Assembly: GCA_963971575.1 (NCBI GenBank)
Contig: OZ020611.1
Coordinates: 224,308,260-224,372,259, forward strand
DNA from: Liopterus haemorrhoidalis
Taxonomy: Eukaryota; Arthropoda; Insecta; Coleoptera; Dytiscidae
Direction: 5' to 3'
Length of the DNA: 64,000 nucleotides
In this document: positions 57,272-64,000 of the stretch, piece after piece
Layout of the letters: each line of letters begins with the position of its first letter
How positions within the stretch are numbered: the stretch's first letter is position 1
The notes under the pieces: model-generated
Seen by the model: only the letters and a program-made list of their open reading frames with translations
Told to the model about the DNA's origin: nothing
Database searches by the model: none
Position numbers and translations under genes: made by a program

Positions 57272-57448
57272 AAAAAGACACCATTAGGAAGACGCAAAGA
57301 AGAGCGATCGAAGAAAGCAAGCTTAAACGATACTGAGGGAGATAAGAAAAGGTTGAAAATACGCAACTGGTTAGAGTTCACAAAAATAAGCAAGATTCAC
57401 CAAGATTATCGGACCTGTAGAATGATGATGATTAAATACCCTAATTAA
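57272..57448 (+). pseudogene. LINE C-terminal tail fragment
   Basis: A frame of 58 codons reads TPLGRRKEERSKKASLND, then KIRNWLEFTK and ends with TAA. The order PLGRR, a basic run, a D-containing helix and I-x-N-W is the usual end of RTE-like LINE proteins. The 3' boundary with repeated ATG triplets (GATGATGATG) is typical of such elements. Confidence 0.55.
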
Positions 57449-57645
57449 TGAACAAAAAAGTCCATGTCTTTCGAAAAAGTTCTTGCATCAGTGATGTGAA
57501 CTGTTCTGATTTACATCACTGTGCAATACTCCAATTATTTTCAGATTTTTCACTCTCAGGGTGGGAGACAAAAAAATCGAAATGGAACAAAATTCCGAGC
57601 GTGTTATAATTATAGGTTAATATAAATGTGTACAATATTAATAAA

Positions 57646-58352
57646 ATGAAAGCTTTTGAAATGTGGGTGTATAGGAAATGTTTAAAAGTACCGTGAACTG
57701 ACAGAGTGAATAACCTAAAGATATTAAATAAAACGAAAGTAAACAGACAGTTATTAAGTAAAATTAAAAGACAGCAGGTAACATTTTTTGGTCACATAGT
57801 GAAATATTGAGTGTAACCTATGTAGTGGACCCAGTGGCGCGCCAATGAAATTTGCCGCCCGGGTGCAAGACTTTATTTGCCGCCCCTACGTATGTCGACA
57901 ATAAAACAATACAATTTTAAATGTATCTATATAATCTCATATTTTTAAATTCATTTGAAAATTATTATTTGACTGTAAAAAATAAAAAATAAAAAATTAT
58001 TTAACATTACCCATTTCGCCATTTGACAAAAATATTTTTTTTACAATCCACAATTATTTAATTAACATGATAAACGTTTTTTATTATTATTAAACAACGA
58101 TTGACGAGGCTTTTTGCCGCCTCCGAAATTTACCGCCCCTGTGCGGTGCACTCCTTGCACCCTCGGGTTGGCGCGCCCTTGAGTGGACCATATGACAAAA
58201 AAACGTGAAAGAGGACCTAAAAGAATAACTGTTGTTTCTAGTATTATAAGTGAGACAAGGACTCAAAATTTTCAAAAATAATTAGTGTAGTGGACAATAG
58301 AACCAAGTGGTGTTCCATGGTAGCCGATATCTGTAGAAGATATGGCATTTGA
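57646..58352 (+). pseudogene. LINE C-terminal fragment split by a hAT MITE
   Basis: The frame at 57646 reads MKAFEMWVYRKCLKVP, TDRVNN, then KRQQVTFFGHIVKY. After the MITE (57832-58181) a final stretch near 58296-58352 reads KWCSMVADICRRYGI and stop. These are the E-x-W-x-x-R-x-L, D-R-V-x-N, GH and W-x-x-M-V-A motifs of LINE C-termini. Stops interrupt it. Confidence 0.62.
57832..58181. mobile_element. 350-bp hAT MITE with perfect target duplication
   Basis: Flanked by AGTGGACC (57824-57831 and 58182-58189). Ends CAGTGGCGCGCCAA and (complement) CAAGGGCGCGCCAA, 12 of 14. Sub-terminal words TTGCCGCC and GGTGCAAG occur on both sides. No coding capacity. Confidence 0.88.
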
Positions 58353-58429
58353 TTGTATTGGATATAAATGTGTATTACTTTGATTTTTTTCAGTATTTTA
58401 AACCTGGGCTTCTAAGAAATAGAATGCGG

Positions 58430-58610
58430 GACTTTTTTTACATCTTTTCTGAAGTCTTGGTATTTTTCCTATATGCGAGTCAAAGATCATATGTATGCAT
58501 AATTTCAACTATCTAGGTCATAGTTTTTACTGTACTCACGTACAGACACACGAACGACTGTAGATATAGTAATCTGTAAAAATGCAGTTCTTAAGAACTG
58601 TTATAGGTTT
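58430..58610 (-). mobile_element. Helentron/DINE-like fragment, reverse orientation
   Basis: The complement of the family 5' half: TTTTTCCTATATGCGAGTCA (for TGACCCGCACATAGGAAAAA), then ATGCATAATTTCAACT, and at the far side ACAGACACACGAACGACTGT. Diverged; no ends. Confidence 0.5.
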
Positions 58611-59192
58611 TACTTGCCGAAAATATGCAAACGAAAATAAACAAATGAGGAACTAGATATAAAATCTATATTAAAGACGATAGAGCCACATTAGCATGAC
58701 TTATGCGCGTACTTGAAACGCATGCACTCACGATATCCAAAACAAGTTACAAAATATATACCAAAAGGGTATACAAGCATAAGGGTAGTATATGCATATT
58801 TGCATGCGGTAACTTGAGTCGACGCACAAACATGTATGTTTTTTGATGCGTCCAGCAGGCCAAAAATATGATTTTAGTTCCAAAACTTTTTTTACAAAAT
58901 TAGAAGAAGAATAAAATTTTTAATATGTTGCTGCATAACAATGAGGATTTTTTATTTCGATATTTATCTGTTTATTTATTTATTTTGTTTTCTTCATTTC
59001 TTTGAAGTTCTACAGAAACAAACAGGTTTGTTTCAGTCCGAAAAAATCAACAAAAAATTAATTTCTGTCTGTTTTTTCCGAGATTCACGTAAAAATTATT
59101 ATTCATCCATATGAAAAAGTACTTCGGACAATAATTTTAGTTTTTTAGGGTTTTGTAGGTATGACAAAAAAAACCCTTATACAGTCATTTTG

Positions 59193-59471
<279 letters not shown>

Positions 59472-59957
59472 CGGTAAAAATTGTAGCCAAACGGCTAAAC
59501 CTAGAGAGTTGAAATTTGACATGCTTATATAACTCTTTGACCCGCACATAGGAAAAATACTAATACATCTAAAAAACATATCCCCCTAAAAATATAAACA
59601 AATATGTGCTCATCGAAAGAAAAATTATTATTTTTTAATTCTGAGTAGGGTATCAAATGCAAGCTCTTAGTACGTGGATTAACGATCAATATTTTATTTT
59701 TGCAAAATAAATTATTTAGAGGCTATTTTTGCCAAAATTGTGCAAAAAAAATTTTGTCCCACACCCTGTAGCCCAGATGGTTTAAACTAAAATCTGAAAA
59801 AATTCTAAGTAATGTACATTGGTGTGAACCGGAATTGTATAACAGGATTTTTTTGATCAGGTTATGTTTTCGGAAAATGACGCATTTTTTGTGTTTTTAA
59901 CTAAAATATTTTAAATATTTAATTCGCTATGTAACACACTAGATAAGTAAGCTCTAG

Positions 59958-60012
59958 TAGCGTAGTTGGTTTTATCGTACGCTTTTTAATTTGTAAACTA
60001 GAGTTCGAAACC
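59958..60012 (+). other. tRNA-like pol III promoter block in copy C
   Basis: The best preserved of three. An A box TAGCGTAGTTGG and a B box GAGTTCGAAACC are separated by 31 bases. The A box differs little from that of the SINE at 15880-16015 (TAGCGTAGTGG). Confidence 0.62.
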
Positions 60013-60454
60013 TATTAATTTTATTTTTTCTGTTTTTTTTTTTTACTTTTTATTTTGTTTAAATTATTTTGTCAAAATTCTAGTTATATTTTGGTAAATA
60101 TTGCATTTAATTTTTAAAAGCGTAAATTTAATAACCAGTGGGGAAGTGTTGAAATTATAATTTAATTCTTGTTTCATTTAGTTCATGTTTGACGAAATCA
60201 GAAGGCGGGGCTTATAATTTAAGCAACCAATGGAAGCGATAGGCGCGATTTTCAAAATCTTAATGAACCTTGCTATATAAAAAGAATACTGCACATATTT
60301 AGAAACTTAAATAATGGTATTAGGCATTCGAATTAAAATTCATAAAAAAATATTTTGACATAAAATTTGTTTTGGCATCCCAAATAATCATCATTCAGTT
60401 ACTAAATACCTGCAAAATCCAGAAATGTGTGAACATTCACAATTCACGTCAATT

Positions 60455-61770
60455 TTTTATTCTAAACAATTTTGCTGTTAACAGTAATAGAGATGTTTCA
60501 AGATAACCCTGTAACTCCCCAAATATTCATCTAAAAATGCATATAACAAAAATAATTTGTTTTATTACTATAAATAATGTTGTTTTATATGTTTTTGCTG
60601 TTCAGTGACAGATATTTAAAATAAAATACTTTAATTTGAATGAGACGGCACGCAAGTCGCACGTATGTACTGAAACCATCCATCCGCGGACCAGGACAAA
60701 AACGTTCAGTGTAAACGTTCGTTACCGCACGCACGGATACAGTGTAACCCTAGCCTCAGATCCAACCTTAGTTATCTTAAAATCTCTCTCTAGAATCTTC
60801 AGAACTACAAAGATCTGTTTTTTAAATTGTCTTACAGGCCAATGTGTTACCCCAGGATATACGTTCGCCATCACTGATGTAAGCTATGCTTGTATGGGGG
60901 TGGGTGGTAGCTTGGTGGGCACTATTGCGAGATCATTTGAAATCCAATCATCAGGGTTGTTGAACCAGTAATCATTAGAGCAACTGTTAATGTAAACTAG
61001 GAATAACAATTTGAATATCTATCAAAATCTAGTCGAAAACACGTATGTTACATTAGTTTTCAGGCTGATAAAATATAAATAGTAAAAAAATAAAAGACAA
61101 AATTGAATATTTGTTCAATTAAATGATAATGACCCGAATATTCAAAGTTTACAAATTTATGTTAGTAGATTAAACTATTTTTACGGAACTAGTCGGTCTG
61201 ATATTAAACTTTAGTCATTATTTTCCGTTCACAGGATCCTGAATAATAAAGTAAATCACTGTGGTATTCATAGAAAGCAAACATGAATTTTATTCTCGAC
61301 CCCAAGATTATAAGCGATAACACTTTTCGCACATATTTTATTAAATTAAATTAGAATGTCGGGATAGTGCTTTAAAGCACCCGGCACCGAACAGAATAAT
61401 GTCGCAAATTAACATTATTATTGTTTTATTATATTTACAGTTCATTTAATATAGTGCAGTTTTATCGGAATTGTATTATCATGTCGCTATACTTGTTATT
61501 ATCATGTCGTATTGATTTTTTTAATTAACATAAATGAAATTAAAATCATCAAAATAAAGGAATGAAACGACGTATGAAAAATAAATTTGATTGGATGAAA
61601 AAAAAAAAAAAAAAAACAAAAAAGACCTGATTTTCGAATTAAATTAGATATTCGAGATACATTTTAGGGTTTCGTTAGTATATAGTAAGTAAATGAGGTC
61701 CACAGAGATTGTTGAATGTCTTGGACAAAATATTTTTCTATGTGTCAAAATGAATAATATTTCGAATACT
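60455..61770 (-). other. unassigned DNA within the presumed intron
   Basis: At about 60712-60760 GTAACCCTAG and surrounding CpG-containing words resemble a Harbinger-style right terminus, without a partner. A perfect palindrome GTGCTTTAAAGCAC lies at about 61368. A 111-codon frame (60636-60971) has no domain and is probably chance. Confidence 0.35.
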
Positions 61771-61822
61771 TTTTTATGGTTTTGTAGGTATGACCAAAAA
61801 CCCTTATATTGGCATTTTGTCC

Positions 61823-61871
<49 letters not shown>

Positions 61872-62750
61872 TCGATAAAAATTGTAGCCAAACGGCTAAA
61901 CCTAGAGAGTTGAAATTTGGAATGCTTATACAACTCTTTGACCCGCACATAGGAAAAAACTAAAACATCTAAAAAACATATCCCACTAAAAATATAAACA
62001 AATATCTGATCATCGAAAAAAAAAAAAAATCTGATTAGGGTATCAAATGAAAGCCCTTAGTACGTGGATTAACGTTAAAAAATTTATTTCTACCAAATAA
62101 CTTATTTTGAAGCGATTTTTTCCAAAATTGTGCAAACATTTTTTTGTCCCACATCCTCTGGCTCAGATGGTTTAAACTAAAAATCTGAAAAAAGTAATGT
62201 ACATTGGTGTGAACCGGAATAGTACAACAGGAATTTTTGCATTTTGAATTTTTAAAAAGTTATGTAACACTATAAACCAGTACGCTTTCATAGTGCAATG
62301 GTTAGCCCTCTCGCTTTCTAAGTTGCAAGCTAGGGTTCGCTTTCCGTCTGGAGATAATTTTATTTATTCAGCTGTTTTTTTTTTCAATTTTTTAAAATTC
62401 TAGTTATATTTTGGCAAAAGTTGCAGTTAATTTTTAAAAGCGTAAATTTAATAACCAGTGGAAATTATAATTTAACTCTATGTTTCAATGTACACTAAAT
62501 CAGAGGGGCGGAGCTTATGACTTAGAACTACCGATAGAAGTCATAGGCGCAGTTTTGAAAATCTTAATGATCCTTGTTATATATAAAAAAAATATTTATA
62601 AACCTAAATAATGATATTAGGCATTCGAATTAAAATTAACAAAAAAAAATATTTTAACATAAAATTTGTTTTGGCATCCCAAATAATCATCATTCATTTA
62701 CTAAATACCTGCGAAACACAGAAAAGTGTGAAAATTCACACTTCACATCA
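61771..62750 (+). mobile_element. Helentron/DINE-like element, copy D (full length)
   Basis: 5' end ATGGTTTTGTAGGTATGACC (61776), a short (TCTG)n tract (61825-61871), the core, a tRNA-like block, then TACCTGCGAAACACAG and the hairpin GTGTGAAAATTCACAC (62726-62741) before TTCACATCAATT. Its small differences at both sub-terminal repeats suggest decay. Confidence 0.75.
62291..62345 (+). other. tRNA-like pol III promoter block in copy D
   Basis: A box TAGTGCAATGG fits the consensus TRGYNNANNGG exactly; the B-box region GGGTTCGCTTTCC is altered after the invariant TTCG. Separation is about 31 bases. Its sequence differs from the blocks in copies A and C, so the three have diverged or come from different tRNA-like sources. 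Confidence 0.52.
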
Positions 62751-62759
62751 ATTTTTTGT

Positions 62760-64000
62760 TTTGTAATCAATTGTTTCGAGTATTCATAGTTTTAGTTAAA
62801 TAACAGATGTGTAATTAAAAATATACAAAAAATTCTGTTTGTTTAGTTCAATGTTTTATTCAATGTTTTTTCACCGATTTTTTTCGATAGTAAATCGTAC
62901 TCAGTTCGCAGCGCTATCTACTCACTTTTTATTTTATACAGAGTATAGTCTGTAAAATCCCACATACACTTTGATACAGGCAGCTCTGTGATGCCGCATC
63001 GCCGAATCGCCGCATCGCCGAAAAGATGCATGCATCGGCATCACGAGTGTTGGAGAGCCTGGATGCCGCCTCACAGATGCCGACGGCATGTTTCAACATG
63101 TGAAGGCTTACATAAATGTTTGTTTACAATTCTTAGGCGATTTTTTTAAAGCTATTGTAAACGATGGTCATCCATTCTTAAATAATTGTAATAATCTTTT
63201 GGTTCATTTATTCTTAATTCACTCATAACCGGCAATTAGAAGATACATTTTAACTAATTAAGCCAATTTTTACACTACTTCCTTTTTGATTTCTTTGATT
63301 TTTTAAATGACACATCAATTAAGGCAATTATCATTTGCAATGGTAAATCATTCATGTTTATAATTTATTCAATACAGGTGACAATGAAATAAACGTCGAG
63401 GTGTAAACTAAAGAAAGCTGTGTTCAACTGTCGACTCAATATTTTGCATCGAGGCTAACACTTATTCCCACAGCAAGAACAATTCCCACAGCAAGGTACA
63501 AAATTTCCCACAAATGGACAAAAATTCCCACAATGTAAAATTATGCAATTTTAAGTACAGCGTAACAAAGTGAATAGCAAAAAAAGTTGCCCCAATTATT
63601 TTGAAAGAGAAGAGGCAAAAAAGAAAAAAAAAATACGGTAACGAAAAAAATGAGTACAAGACATTCTTTACTGGTGTAAAGTGTGTGTCTTGTGAAGGTC
63701 TAGGTGTCGGTGTGTCACACGAAATTTTGTGCAGTTAATATCTTAAGCCTGGAAACTCGACCTAAAAACTAAAACTGCATTGAGAACTTCGTCGCCCATC
63801 CTGTTTCTTTTCTTTGTTTTGACGTAATTTATCAATGAAAATATTACAACTAAATGTAAAGAAACAAGGGAACTCCCAAAATATTGCATTAACAGTGTTG
63901 CCATAAGATAACACCTACACAGGACTCTATTACAAGTTCAAAAGTTATACGACACAGAAATTTAATGTATTTTTTCCTGTATTTGCACGACTTAATGCGC
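62760..64000. other. unassigned DNA with two local repeats
   Basis: At 62989-63090 a CpG-rich patch repeats GATGCCG and GCCGCATCGCCG in both orientations. At 63466-63530 four degenerate copies of ATTCCCACAGCAAG or similar lie in tandem. No gene recognised. Confidence 0.4.

Noticed and set aside
57202..57393. 63-codon minus-strand frame
   Set aside because: It is the complement of a recognisable LINE C-terminal fragment on the plus strand.
60636..60971. 111-codon plus-strand frame
   Set aside because: No domain, no codon pattern or homology I can recognise, and it crosses a probable transposon terminus.

Overview
The window looks like AT-rich, repeat-dominated nuclear DNA of an insect with a large genome. 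I see Tc1/mariner, hAT, PIF/Harbinger-like, pogo-like and piggyBac-like DNA transposons, jockey-type and other LINEs, a tRNA-headed SINE, and Helentron/DINE-like elements with (TCTG)n tracts. The order of insect cannot be fixed from this sequence. No viral or prokaryotic gene, CRISPR array or intact tRNA or rRNA gene was seen.

Only one ordinary host gene is visible: a 3.2 kb terminal coding exon on the minus strand (52818-56040). It encodes at least 1073 residues of charged, probably disordered protein of unknown function, with a clean splice acceptor at 56041-56043. Its 5' exons lie beyond a long intron that fills the rest of the window to 64000 and is packed with repeats.

Left part (1-20 kb): a pogo-like MITE (1256-1828); two copies of a DD41D mariner-like element (2501-3418 and 7654-8955); a piggyBac remnant; a LINE tail split by a TTA-flanked Harbinger-like element (5749-7112); a Tc1-like element carrying a SINE (14871-16189); and Helentron-like copies. 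Middle (20-36 kb): two LINE fragments, a TTAA-flanked element with long inverted repeats (23337-24101), and a series of hAT elements with 8-bp target duplications. One of these hATs (30205-31575) is mostly a 32-monomer satellite. The third mariner copy lies at 34795-35720. Right part (36-64 kb): a MADF-encoding inverted-repeat element (36868-38555), a DD37D-like mariner, a long-TIR element interrupted by a pogo-like element with a zinc-finger exon (45834-47666), a young jockey LINE inside a Helentron-like copy (48547-51370), a THAP-bearing remnant, and two more full Helentron-like copies.

The most unusual result is the Helentron/DINE-like family. It has sub-terminal inverted repeats, a (TCTG)n tract and a 3' hairpin, and three long copies also carry a tRNA-like block with pol III A and B boxes. 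A second, unrelated family in the window has the same architecture. Nesting, target duplications and reading frames restored on removal give a relative insertion order at several loci.
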